Origin: Legionella steelei
GTDB taxonomy: Bacteria; Pseudomonadota; Gammaproteobacteria; Legionellales; Legionellaceae
DNA: 64,000 bases
Direction of reading: 5' to 3'
Assembly: GCF_001468005.1 (NCBI RefSeq)
Contig: NZ_LNYY01000019.1
Location: 62,001 to 126,000, forward strand
Positions 8,839 through 16,752 of this stretch are shown here, in pieces. The notes below the pieces were generated by a model, which saw only the letters and a list, made by a program, of their open reading frames with translations, was not told the origin of the DNA and searched no databases. The position numbers were made by a program, and so were the translations under genes. Within the stretch, counting starts at the first letter, position 1; each line of letters begins with the position of its first letter.

Positions 8839-8883
8839 TATATTGTACTATATACTCTTTAATCTATTTCAAAGGGTGTTTAA

Positions 8884-10365
8884 ATGTTATCAAAGGTCCA
8901 AATGTCATATAAAAGTCGATTCTTTGTGCCAACAGTTGAACTAAAAGAACGAATAAAATCGAAACAGGAGGTTAGCCCAGAAGATTTTACGATAATAGCT
9001 TACTCAAGTTCTGGTGGTGATGAAGGGTCTATAGATTTATTAAAACAGACTACGGCTGCTTTTCCCAAAGAAATGGTTAGAAATTTAGTATGCCTGTATC
9101 CTGGACGACTTGTTGAACATGAGATACTTGCTCAATTACAAGCAACAATAAAATTGGATAAGCATGTTGATGATGAGATGGATACATTTGGGCATGCTTT
9201 TACCATAGTGCAAAAAAAGTTGGAAGAAGGCTTGCTTGATGGACTGGTGTCTAAAGTGGCTTTAATGCATGCAAATACCAAGATAGATGTTATCGAATTT
9301 TTCAATGACTTAGTTAATGGTAAAACAAAAGAGAAGTATCCTTTTTCCACAGAGGAGCTAGAGGCTCTAAAATTATTTCATGCGTCAATTTCAGGAAAAG
9401 AACCTTGGAGTACCGATAAAGAATTACTTAAAGCGGTTTGTGTTCAGCGAGCCATGGCATTGATTTATACTCAGAGAGCACAAGCAATAATTGAGCCTGT
9501 GGTGGCAGGAACTATTAATGAGCTTTGTGAACAAGATACACTGGCTCGACTAGAGTATGTTGAAAAAGAACGCTCCGTAGCCATATTTACTACTGGAGGA
9601 GTTGCCTCTGGTAAAGGAAGTTGTCTTAAACTCGTTTCAAAGGTTATTGGGCAATATGAGCCCGAACCTGTTGCATGGAATCAACTCGTTCATCATAATG
9701 CGGATAGACTGAAGCCCTTTCTGCAAAAGCCAGAAGTAGATCCCCTGAAATATTCTCAATTTACTTACGAAGAAGCCTTGTTGGTTAAAGAAAGGGTTAT
9801 GCAAGTTATTGCGAAAAAAAGCCATACATTGGAGGGAGAGAGATATCCTAGTTTTCTTCATGACCAAACCAAATTAAAACCTGATGAACTTCGAGAAGCG
9901 AATCAGCGCTATGGTGAAATAAACATTGTTGCGATCTCTACAGATGTAAGTTCCGCTGTCGAACGAGCACATGGTCGTGGGCAAGCCACACAACGATATG
10001 AGCATACAGAAGGTCTGCTAGGATCCCATCAGGCAGTTCCTGGAGAAATGATGAAATCGTTAAATCAAAAGGAATTAATAGGTTCTAATGTATCTGTGGC
10101 GATGTTTGATAATAATAGTCCTACAAGAGAATTGACCATGTTTGCTACAATAAATATGAAAACGAAGACAATTGATATTTATGATGAGGAAATGATGGAA
10201 AATTGGATTAAGAAAGAAAATATTAATCCTAAAGCAAAACCAGAGGAATCGTTATATTTAGAAAAACCAGTTCGTTCAATTGCCGAATATTTTGGTCCTT
10301 TGATTGAGAAGGGGTTCGAACTTGAGTATCCTGAGGCAGAGGCTACCATGACATTCAAAGTATAA
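8884..10365 (+). CDS. Zeta-toxin-like P-loop protein, candidate Dot/Icm effector
   Basis: 493 residues, soluble. An N-terminal ~230-residue region of unknown fold precedes a P-loop kinase-like core. Walker A is GGVASGKGS (~238-246), followed by HHNADRLKPFL, LHDQTKLKPDE, and a basic segment SAVERAHGRGQATQRYEHTEG. This order resembles the zeta toxin / UDP-GlcNAc kinase group. Reasons to suspect an effector are the PmrA-type promoter, the position in a variable island, and no bacterial housekeeping match that I recognise. The C-terminus is acidic (EYPEAEATMTFKV), weakly like a Dot/Icm signal. A second zeta-like P-loop protein lies at 30233-32002. Kinase activity is inferred from motifs only. Confidence 0.7.
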   Translation: MLSKVQMSYKSRFFVPTVELKERIKSKQEVSPEDFTIIAYSSSGGDEGSIDLLKQTTAAFPKEMVRNLVCLYPGRLVEHEILAQLQATIKLDKHVDDEMDTFGHAFTIVQKKLEEGLLDGLVSKVALMHANTKIDVIEFFNDLVNGKTKEKYPFSTEELEALKLFHASISGKEPWSTDKELLKAVCVQRAMALIYTQRAQAIIEPVVAGTINELCEQDTLARLEYVEKERSVAIFTTGGVASGKGSCLKLVSKVIGQYEPEPVAWNQLVHHNADRLKPFLQKPEVDPLKYSQFTYEEALLVKERVMQVIAKKSHTLEGERYPSFLHDQTKLKPDELREANQRYGEINIVAISTDVSSAVERAHGRGQATQRYEHTEGLLGSHQAVPGEMMKSLNQKELIGSNVSVAMFDNNSPTRELTMFATINMKTKTIDIYDEEMMENWIKKENINPKAKPEESLYLEKPVRSIAEYFGPLIEKGFELEYPEAEATMTFKV

Positions 10366-10381
10366 TTAAGTGACCCCTATT

Positions 10382-10400
10382 TGATATATTTAATATATCA
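10382..10400. promoter_or_regulatory. Operator-like palindrome upstream of the small charged gene
   Basis: TGATATAT TTA ATATATCA: 8-bp perfect arms with a 3-bp spacer, ending 37 bp before the start at 10438. A CATAAT -10-like hexamer follows at ~10412. The position suits a repressor or activator site, but the element is very AT-rich and could arise by chance. Confidence 0.35.
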
Positions 10401-10437
10401 TGATTTAATGTTCATAATTTATTCACAAGGAGCTAAC

Positions 10438-10653
10438 ATGATGTCGAAAAATGCTAATGGAGCAAAGAATCCTAGCGATGCTTCAAAAAAATGGTCTTTT
10501 TTAGATACCTCCAAACGAGTTTTGGATGAAGAAAAAAGTTTAAAGAACTCAGAAGACAAAGAAAAGGCTAAGAATAAAGGAAAAACTATCAGTAGTTCAG
10601 ATAATATTGTTGAAGTGGAGCCAGATATAAATCAGCTTTTTCAACATAAATAG
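10438..10653 (+). CDS. Small highly charged hypothetical protein
   Basis: 71 residues from ATG at 10438, with AAGGAG 6 nt upstream. A second in-frame ATG follows immediately. The sequence is rich in Lys, Glu, Asp and Ser, with no hydrophobic core until the last residues (VEVEPDINQLFQHK), so it is probably disordered. It lies 72 bp downstream of the zeta-like gene in the same orientation, which is the usual place for a partner, chaperone or antidote. No similarity to epsilon antitoxins is visible. Function unknown. Confidence 0.55.
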   Translation: MMSKNANGAKNPSDASKKWSFLDTSKRVLDEEKSLKNSEDKEKAKNKGKTISSSDNIVEVEPDINQLFQHK

Positions 10654-10850
10654 TTTTGATATAAGAGGATGTCCACAAAATCGATGCCTCAGGCTGTTGG
10701 AACGAGAAAGTCAAATTTTTCCCTCGTGCAAAAAGATTTTTCTGATACCTCCTATATCACGATAATAGGGGCCGGCCTTCTCATTTATGAAGAGGCTCTG
10801 CCCCAATGCTAAAGGAAACCCAGCGAGTGCCTCTACATCTATAAAGAACA

Positions 10851-10895
10851 TAGCAAGCGTAGGTCGATCCCTCAGGGGCTGACCTACGCTTGCTA
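10851..10895. repeat. Long perfect inverted repeat in the 10654-10990 gap
   Basis: 15-bp perfect arms (10851-10865 TAGCAAGCGTAGGTC; 10881-10895 its complement) enclose a 15-nt loop that itself contains CCCT/AGGG. There is no T tract. A second hairpin lies at 10917-10940 (GGTTTCTGCA, 4-nt loop, TGCAGAAACC). No gene was found in this 337-bp gap. The element looks like a small mobile or folded-RNA repeat. Confidence 0.6.
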
Positions 10896-10990
10896 CAGGA
10901 ATGAAAGTAACTCATGGTTTCTGCAAACCTGCAGAAACCTCACAATTTGGAAGTTTTTTTATTGGAGCTCAAAAGAAAGTTAGCTCGAGA

Positions 10991-12670
10991 CTAAGGTTTT
11001 GCTCTGCTCATTTCGGAACTTAATTTAGGCGATGTTGCCTGTGGAGTCTGAGTATTTTGACCAGGCGAAAACAACAAAAATGAATTGTTCCCGCGGGGTA
11101 TGAATTCCTGTGAGCTTGGCTTTAGCATGCTGGATGATAAGAATGTATTGGGCTTTTCTGGAGTGGGTACCGCCAAGCTGCCCTTATCTGCAGACAATGT
11201 ATTGGGATGACTTGTGCTCTTGAGGGTTGCTTTTGTTGTAATAGAAAGATGAGCTACTCCGAAATTATGTGTCTCTTCCTGCAATACCACATCATAATTT
11301 TGCAAGCAGTTCTTGATGACATCCTGAGTGGCACTTTTGATGGGGTGTATTTCTGCATCCGTTTTGCTATGCAAACCTTTGCCATAAATGATTCTTATGT
11401 TCAGGGGCTTGGGAGTCATGTCAATAAATTCACTGAGGGCAATATGGGTTACTCCATAATTTAAACCATGTAAATCTATTTCATAGATCCCATCAGCTTT
11501 TCGTATTAGAGGCTGTTTGGCATGATTATCATAAATAGCTTTTGCTTGATTGATTTGATTATTCATAAACAGCACATCAATCATGCAGTTATGGGTCACC
11601 ACATCAGCCACATAATGCTTGGGGTCGGTTGCCTTCTGATAAGCCCGTAGGGCTAAATCAAGGCGGCCATTTTTGCCTGCTGCCTCAATCATGTTGCTAT
11701 GGGTCACCACATTAGCCATATAATGCTCGGGGTCGGTGGCCTTCTGATAAGCCTGCAGGGCTAAATCGAGGCGGCCATTTCTGCCTGCCGCATCAATCAT
11801 GCTGCTATGGGTCACCACATCAGCCACATAATGCTCGGGGTCGGTTGCCTGATGATAAGCCTTAAGAGCTAAATCGATCCGGCCATTTTTGCCTGCCGCA
11901 TCAATCATGATGTTATGGGGCACTACATCAGCCACATCATGCTTGGGGTCGGTGGCTTGATGATAAGCCTGCAGGGCTAAATCGATCCGACCATTTTTGC
12001 CTGCCGCATCAATCATGCTGCTGTGGGTCACCACATTAGCTACATCATGTGCGGGGTCGGTTGCTTGATGATAAGCCTGCAGGGCTAAATCAATCCGGCC
12101 ATTTTTGCCTGCTGCATCAATCATGCTGTTATGGGTCACCACATTAGCCACATAATGCTCGGGGTCGATTGCCTGATGATAAGCCTGCAGGGCTAAATCA
12201 ATCCGGCCATTTTTTCCTGCCACATCAATCATGCTGCTATGGGTCACCACATTAGCCACATAATGCTCGGGGTCGGTGGCTTGATAATAAGCCTGCAAGG
12301 CTAAATCAATACGGCCATTTTTGCCTGTCGCATCAATCATGCTGTTATGGGTCACTACATTAGCCAGGTTATTTGTGATGCTTATCGCATAAACCGCATC
12401 GGCATGAGCTATTTGTTTTAGTTGAGCTAATTTTTTGATTAATATATTAATAATTACAGTATCAGGATATAAATCTTTATCCAAAAGAGTGTTTAATACC
12501 AAGCATAATTCATTTAAAGTACGCGCTTTATTTAATTGCTGACCACAAGCTTTATATTTGTCAAAATTTTTCTTCGCGATAAAACATTGTTTCGTTTTTA
12601 ATCGGTTAATGACTAAAGAAAAATCACCAGCTGCTGTGTTTGGTTGAATGGCTCTAACTTGGGTCTTCAT
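10991..12670 (-). CDS. PPR-SMR protein with near-identical 36-residue repeats
   Basis: 559 residues. Residues 1-103 are helical, including one weak PPR-like unit. Residues 104-355 hold seven almost identical 36-residue repeats (pattern NVVTHSSMIDAAGKNGRIDL then ALQAYHQATDPEHYVA), and a diverged eighth follows (356-392). This is the pentatricopeptide pattern VVTYNSLIDAYGK..A. Residues ~397-470 form an SMR domain with DLHG (399-402), IIYGKGLHS and a Lys/Ser helix. The last ~85 residues are a Ser/Thr/Pro-rich tail ending in SRAKP, plausibly a disordered secretion signal. PPR-SMR is mainly a plant organelle architecture for RNA binding or cleavage. The start at 12670 follows GAGGAAAC. The protein may be an exported effector or an RNA-binding protein. 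Confidence 0.82.
   Translation of the reverse strand: MKTQVRAIQPNTAAGDFSLVINRLKTKQCFIAKKNFDKYKACGQQLNKARTLNELCLVLNTLLDKDLYPDTVIINILIKKLAQLKQIAHADAVYAISITNNLANVVTHNSMIDATGKNGRIDLALQAYYQATDPEHYVANVVTHSSMIDVAGKNGRIDLALQAYHQAIDPEHYVANVVTHNSMIDAAGKNGRIDLALQAYHQATDPAHDVANVVTHSSMIDAAGKNGRIDLALQAYHQATDPKHDVADVVPHNIMIDAAGKNGRIDLALKAYHQATDPEHYVADVVTHSSMIDAAGRNGRLDLALQAYQKATDPEHYMANVVTHSNMIEAAGKNGRLDLALRAYQKATDPKHYVADVVTHNCMIDVLFMNNQINQAKAIYDNHAKQPLIRKADGIYEIDLHGLNYGVTHIALSEFIDMTPKPLNIRIIYGKGLHSKTDAEIHPIKSATQDVIKNCLQNYDVVLQEETHNFGVAHLSITTKATLKSTSHPNTLSADKGSLAVPTPEKPNTFLSSSMLKPSSQEFIPRGNNSFLLFSPGQNTQTPQATSPKLSSEMSRAKP
11606..12361 (-). repeat. Seven tandem 108-bp repeats encoding PPR units
   Basis: The seven units differ at only a few positions each, for example tgatgataagcc against tgataataagcc, and catgctgctatggg against catgctgttatggg. 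This points to recent expansion or homogenisation. The DNA is a good substrate for unequal recombination, so copy number may vary between strains. Confidence 0.85.
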
Positions 12671-12975
12671 TATTCGTTTCCTCGTTCAATTGACCTATTC
12701 TAGGAATTCCAACGCTGAGCATAAAAATTATCGGTATAGGATAAGAATTGTCTTTAGCATCAATTTTATAACCACCACTTCCACACAAATTAAACGCGAG
12801 GTGACCGCTGTCTCACGAAGCAGCGTTTTGGAGGGGTACTATTGAAATGGCCTGTTATAATGTGTTGTCCGCATTCTATGGGGATTTTATTAAGTGAACC
12901 TTAATCAATATGAGTAAATATTACATTTGAGACTTTTAGCAAAAAAAGCCAAGACAAATGGTTGTCGATTCCGTT

Positions 12976-13065
12976 TCAAGTGGATGAAGAATCAAAACAA
13001 CAAGGATGAATTCTCAGTAGAGCATCAATTTTAACCGCATCTAGTTTATTTGTGCTATTTATCAT
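12976..13065 (-). CDS. Short ORF with a strong ribosome binding site
   Basis: 29 codons, starting MINSTNKLDAVKIDALLRI and ending TGA. The ATG at 13065 is preceded by AGGAGGTGACTT, one of the best Shine-Dalgarno matches in the window. It may be a leader peptide or the surviving start of a gene whose body has been lost. No homology can be stated. Confidence 0.35.
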   Translation of the reverse strand: MINSTNKLDAVKIDALLRIHPCCFDSSST

Positions 13066-13316
13066 TAAGTCACCTCCTATAATCATTGTGGCTATAGGCT
13101 AAACAGCAGCCATGATTTTAGTCATGCACGTTTGCCGAAAACTCAGTGAACACCATGGATAAGTTACTTGTTCATTGAAATTACAGTGATGGTTTTCATA
13201 ATGGACATTTTTGAAGAGAGGAGTTAACTCAGCAAACGCTGGGCTTAACAGTCCAGCCTGCACTTACAAGGATGAGTGGTCATGAACGCTTACCTATTAA
13301 AGTAAACTTTCTTGCT

Positions 13317-13343
13317 CATAAAAAAAACCCCGTTTGCACGGGG
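13317..13343 (-). terminator. Rho-independent terminator of the rpsP-rplS operon
   Basis: On the minus strand: CCCCGT GCAA ACGGGG, then a run of eight or more T. It lies 29 bp after the rplS stop codon. Stem and tract are perfect. Confidence 0.9.
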
Positions 13344-13371
13344 ATGATTGGATTTGTCCAGGAAGTAACTA

Positions 13372-13737
13372 TTAATCCGCTTTTTTACCGGTTAACTTTT
13401 CTTTGATACGTGCTGCACGACCAGCTAGATTACGGAGGTAATAAAGTTTAGCGCGACGTACATCACCACGTCTTTTTACGGTAATGCTATCAACAATTGG
13501 ACTGTAAGTTTGGAATACACGCTCAACCCCAACACCGTGAGAAATTTTACGAACAGTGAATGCAGAGTTCAAACCACGATTACGTTTTGCTATAACAACA
13601 CCTTCAAAAGCCTGTAAACGCTCACGGGTACCTTCAATTACTTTCACTTGAACCAAAACAGTATCACCTGGGTTGAAATCTGGGATTTCTTTGCCTTGCA
13701 TTTGCTCAGCATTCAGTTGATCAATAATATTAGTCAT
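13372..13737 (-). CDS. rplS: 50S ribosomal protein L19
   Basis: 121 residues, normal length for L19. Family features are visible: [48 protein letters not shown] and [14 protein letters not shown]. It is the last gene of the conserved rpsP-rimM-trmD-rplS operon, 27 bp after trmD, with AGGAG before its ATG and a strong terminator after its stop. It is part of the large ribosomal subunit at the subunit interface. Confidence 0.98.
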   Translation of the reverse strand: MTNIIDQLNAEQMQGKEIPDFNPGDTVLVQVKVIEGTRERLQAFEGVVIAKRNRGLNSAFTVRKISHGVGVERVFQTYSPIVDSITVKRRGDVRRAKLYYLRNLAGRAARIKEKLTGKKAD

Positions 13738-13764
13738 GGACTACTCCTCAAATTGGTTCATCCT

Positions 13765-14514
13765 TTAGGAATCACCGTGTTCATACATAAACTCAGCAAG
13801 CAATTGCTTGTCTGTTTCACTTAACTGTATTTTTTCAAGTAAATCTGGACGTTTAAGCCAGGTTTTACCCAGAGATTGCTTTCTTCGCCACAGTTCTATA
13901 TCTCTGTGATTACCACCTAATAAAACGGGTGGTACCTCTAACCCGTCAACGGTTGCTGGTCGAGTATAATGAGGGCAATCCAGTAAACCATTCATAAATG
14001 AATCTTGTTCCGCTGAACCAAGATGCCCTAGACTCCCTGGTATTAAACGAACAATTGCATCGATAAATACCGTAGCAGCCAGCTCACCACCACTTAAAAC
14101 AAAATCTCCAAGAGACCATTCTTCATCAACATAGTGTTGAAGGATACGCTCATCAATTCCTTCATATCGCCCGGCAATAAAAAGCAGGGGTTGTTTGTCA
14201 TGTGCCACTTTATTTAAGTCATTTTGCCGAATTACCTTACCTTGAGGACTCAGGTAAATCGTTTTGCAATGACTTGGCATTTGACTTCGTGCCTGCATTA
14301 TTGCCCCTTTTAAGGGCTCATACATCATCACCATTCCCGGGCCGCCACCATAAGGCTTATCATCGACTTGCCTGTAAGGCCTGGAGGACCAATCTCTTGG
14401 ATTCCAGTGATCAATTTTGACCAACTCTTGCTCAATTGCTCTGCCCGTAATGCCATACTTCAAGGCATTAAGTATTTCTGGTATTAAGCTGATTACTCCG
14501 AGATGAAGTACCAC
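13765..14514 (-). CDS. trmD: tRNA (guanine-N1)-methyltransferase
   Basis: 249 residues. It methylates G37 of tRNAs reading CNN codons and prevents frameshifting. The SPOUT-fold knot motifs are present: DDKPYGGGPGMVMMYEPL, LLFIAGRYEGIDERILQHYV and LGDFVLSGGELAATV. The start is GTG at 14514, directly after the rimM stop codon, so translation is probably coupled. Length and order in the operon are standard. Confidence 0.97.
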   Translation of the reverse strand: MVLHLGVISLIPEILNALKYGITGRAIEQELVKIDHWNPRDWSSRPYRQVDDKPYGGGPGMVMMYEPLKGAIMQARSQMPSHCKTIYLSPQGKVIRQNDLNKVAHDKQPLLFIAGRYEGIDERILQHYVDEEWSLGDFVLSGGELAATVFIDAIVRLIPGSLGHLGSAEQDSFMNGLLDCPHYTRPATVDGLEVPPVLLGGNHRDIELWRRKQSLGKTWLKRPDLLEKIQLSETDKQLLAEFMYEHGDS

Positions 14515-15024
14515 TTAAAAATCCATATCCCAATCAACAGTAATTATCTGCTGTTTCGAATCTATATCTAATATAAATTGGCCAAGTAAATAAGGTATTA
14601 AATGTCTTTTATTACCTTCTACAACCAACACATCATTTGCACCCGTAGGAATTATTTCAGTGACATTTCCAAAAGGCTCGCCTTGTTGGTTAATCACTTT
14701 CATACCTATAAGCTGATGCCAATAATATTCACCAGGTTCTAGTGTTGCTAATTGCCCCCGTTGAATCGCAATTTCTATATTAGTTAGGTAAGCTACTGAT
14801 TCGCGTTCAGGATAACCTTCAATTTGGACAATGATGGATTTATTTTGTACTTCAGCACGCAATAACTTCATTGGCTGCCATTTATTGTTGATAAAGGCAT
14901 GCCAATTTGCATACTTCAGGACATTATCACGAGGTTCTGTAAAGGAGTGAACCGTAACAAAACCTTTAACACCATGTGGCCGCCCAAAACGGGCAATGAC
15001 TATCCAGTTTTCCTGATTATTCAC
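14515..15024 (-). CDS. rimM: 16S rRNA processing protein RimM
   Basis: 169 residues. It assists maturation of the 30S subunit head and binds S19. The N-terminal domain contains IARFGRPHGVKGFVTVHSF, and the PRC-barrel C-terminal domain contains EYYWHQLIGMKV and the IPYLLGQFILDID segment. It lies 4 bp downstream of rpsP and is abutted by trmD, the standard operon arrangement. Confidence 0.96.
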   Translation of the reverse strand: MNNQENWIVIARFGRPHGVKGFVTVHSFTEPRDNVLKYANWHAFINNKWQPMKLLRAEVQNKSIIVQIEGYPERESVAYLTNIEIAIQRGQLATLEPGEYYWHQLIGMKVINQQGEPFGNVTEIIPTGANDVLVVEGNKRHLIPYLLGQFILDIDSKQQIITVDWDMDF

Positions 15025-15028
15025 GTTA

Positions 15029-15286
15029 TTAAGCAGCTTCGCCTTTTTTATTAAACTCTTTGACTAAAGCGCTTACGCGATCAGACAACTGTGCGCCTAC
15101 TTTTTGCCAGTGGCTTAATTTTTCTGCATCAATGTGCAGACGTACTTCTTGCCCACGAGCTATAGGGTTAAAATAACCAATGCGCTCAATATAGCTACCG
15201 TCACGGCGCTTGCGGCTGTCAGTAACGACCATATGATAAAACGGACGCTTTTTAGCGCCACCTCTTGATAAACGTATAACGACCAT
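15029..15286 (-). CDS. rpsP: 30S ribosomal protein S16
   Basis: 85 residues. The family start [18 protein letters not shown] is intact, followed by [20 protein letters not shown] and a Lys/Glu-rich C-terminus. It is the first gene of the rpsP-rimM-trmD-rplS operon, 86 bp downstream of ffh on the same strand. The ATG at 15286 follows GAGGAAAAC. Confidence 0.98.
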   Translation of the reverse strand: MVVIRLSRGGAKKRPFYHMVVTDSRKRRDGSYIERIGYFNPIARGQEVRLHIDAEKLSHWQKVGAQLSDRVSALVKEFNKKGEAA

Positions 15287-15372
15287 TGTTTTCCTCTACT
15301 TTAAGAGTGGTTACGTAAAAATGCCGTGTATTGTACGAAAATTAATTCAGCATGTGAAGTAATTCTTGTGAA

Positions 15373-16752
15373 TTATTTAAAATCATCGGGTAATATGCCT
15401 TTTAAACCAGCCATTCCACCGAGTCCACGCATCATTTTTTGCATTCCACCGGGTTTGGTAAATTTTTTCATCATTTTTTGCATTTGTTCAAATTGTTTTA
15501 ATAACTTATTCACATCCTGTATTTGTGTCCCTGAGCCCAAAGCAATGCGCTTTTTACGTGAACCCACAATAAGCTTGGGGATACGACGTTCTTTGGGGGT
15601 CATGGAATTAATAATGGCAATGGTTTGGGCCATGGCTTTATCACCGACTTGTTGCATTGCCTGTTGAGGCATCATTTGACTGACACCAGGAAGCTTGCTC
15701 ATCATCCCGGCAACACCACCCATATTGTTCATTTGTAGGAGCTGTTGTTTAAAGTCTTCTAGATCAAAGCTTTTACCCTTTTTCAGTTTCTTAGCGAGCT
15801 TTTCACTCGCTTGTTTGTCTGCTTTACGCTCAACTTCTTCAATCAGCGTGAGAATATCTCCCATGCCAAGAATTCTTGAGGCAATTCGCTCAGGATGAAA
15901 CGGCTCCAAAGCTTCTACTTTTTCACCACTACCAATAAATTTAATAGGTTGTCCAGTAATTTGCTTTACAGAAAGCGCGGCTCCACCTCGTGCGTCACCA
16001 TCCGTTTTGGTTAAAATGACCCCGGTTAATGGTAGGGCTTCATGAAAAGCTTTTGCTGTATTTGCCGCATCTTGCCCTGTCATGCTGTCGACAACAAACA
16101 GCGTTTCAATAGGCGTAATCTCTTTGTGCAAGCTTTTAATTTCATCCATCATATCGGCATCAATATGCAATCGGCCTGCCGTATCAATCAGCAAAACATC
16201 CATATATTGTTTCTTGGCTGTATCCAACGCTTTTTTGGCAATGGCAAGCGGCTGTTCATTGGCTTCGGATGGGAAAAAGGCAACCCCTATTTGCTCCGCT
16301 AATACTTTAAGTTGTTGGATTGCCGCAGGTCGATAAACGTCGACGCTGGCTACCATTACTTTTTTATTCTCAGACTCTTTCAAGTAACGGGCTAATTTTG
16401 CAGTGCTGGTTGTTTTACCTGACCCTTGCAATCCTGCCATTAAAAATACTGCAGGGGGTTGGGTTTTAAAATTAAGTTCAGCGCGTTCATCGCCCATAAT
16501 ATGGATTAATTCATCATGGACAATTTTAATAAAGGCTTGATCAGGATTTAATTCAGTTAAGACTTCCTGCCCTAAAGCCTTTTGTTTTACTTGTTCAATA
16601 AATTCTTTAATAACAGGTAAGGCAACGTCTGCTTCAAGCAGTGAAAGCCTGACCTCACGCAGAGCGTGTTGTACATTTTCTTCAGTTAATCGACCCTGTC
16701 CTCGTAAATTTTTAAAGGTGCGAGTCAAACGTTCGGTTAAGGTTTCAAACAT
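15373..16752 (-). CDS. ffh: Signal recognition particle protein Ffh
   Basis: 459 residues. It binds signal sequences on nascent chains and 4.5S RNA and delivers them to FtsY. The N domain is at 1-85; the GTPase G domain has GLQGSGKTTSTAKLA, DVYRPAAI, LIDTAGRL and TKTDGDARGG; the Met-rich M domain is at ~300-459 (PGVSQMMPQQAMQQV, MTPKERRIPKLI, SRKKRIALGSG). Length is normal. It sits upstream of the ribosomal operon as in other gammaproteobacteria. Confidence 0.98.
   Translation of the reverse strand: MFETLTERLTRTFKNLRGQGRLTEENVQHALREVRLSLLEADVALPVIKEFIEQVKQKALGQEVLTELNPDQAFIKIVHDELIHIMGDERAELNFKTQPPAVFLMAGLQGSGKTTSTAKLARYLKESENKKVMVASVDVYRPAAIQQLKVLAEQIGVAFFPSEANEQPLAIAKKALDTAKKQYMDVLLIDTAGRLHIDADMMDEIKSLHKEITPIETLFVVDSMTGQDAANTAKAFHEALPLTGVILTKTDGDARGGAALSVKQITGQPIKFIGSGEKVEALEPFHPERIASRILGMGDILTLIEEVERKADKQASEKLAKKLKKGKSFDLEDFKQQLLQMNNMGGVAGMMSKLPGVSQMMPQQAMQQVGDKAMAQTIAIINSMTPKERRIPKLIVGSRKKRIALGSGTQIQDVNKLLKQFEQMQKMMKKFTKPGGMQKMMRGLGGMAGLKGILPDDFK

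Larger units (their letters stand above)
12671..13371. other. 700-bp intergenic stretch with one short ORF and a terminator
   Basis: Apart from the 29-codon ORF at 12976-13065 and the rplS terminator at 13317-13343, no gene is supported. A weak plus-strand start (GGAGGGGTACTATTG) at about 12829-12843 opens only ~19 codons and is not called. The stretch separates the accessory island from the ribosomal operon. Confidence 0.5.

Noticed and set aside
11606-12361. Possible CRISPR array
   Set aside because: The regular ~108-bp repeats have no spacers and stay in frame within the PPR-SMR gene.
13081-13316. Possible tRNA or phage attachment site in the gap before rplS
   Set aside because: No cloverleaf pattern, integrase gene or flanking direct repeat was found.
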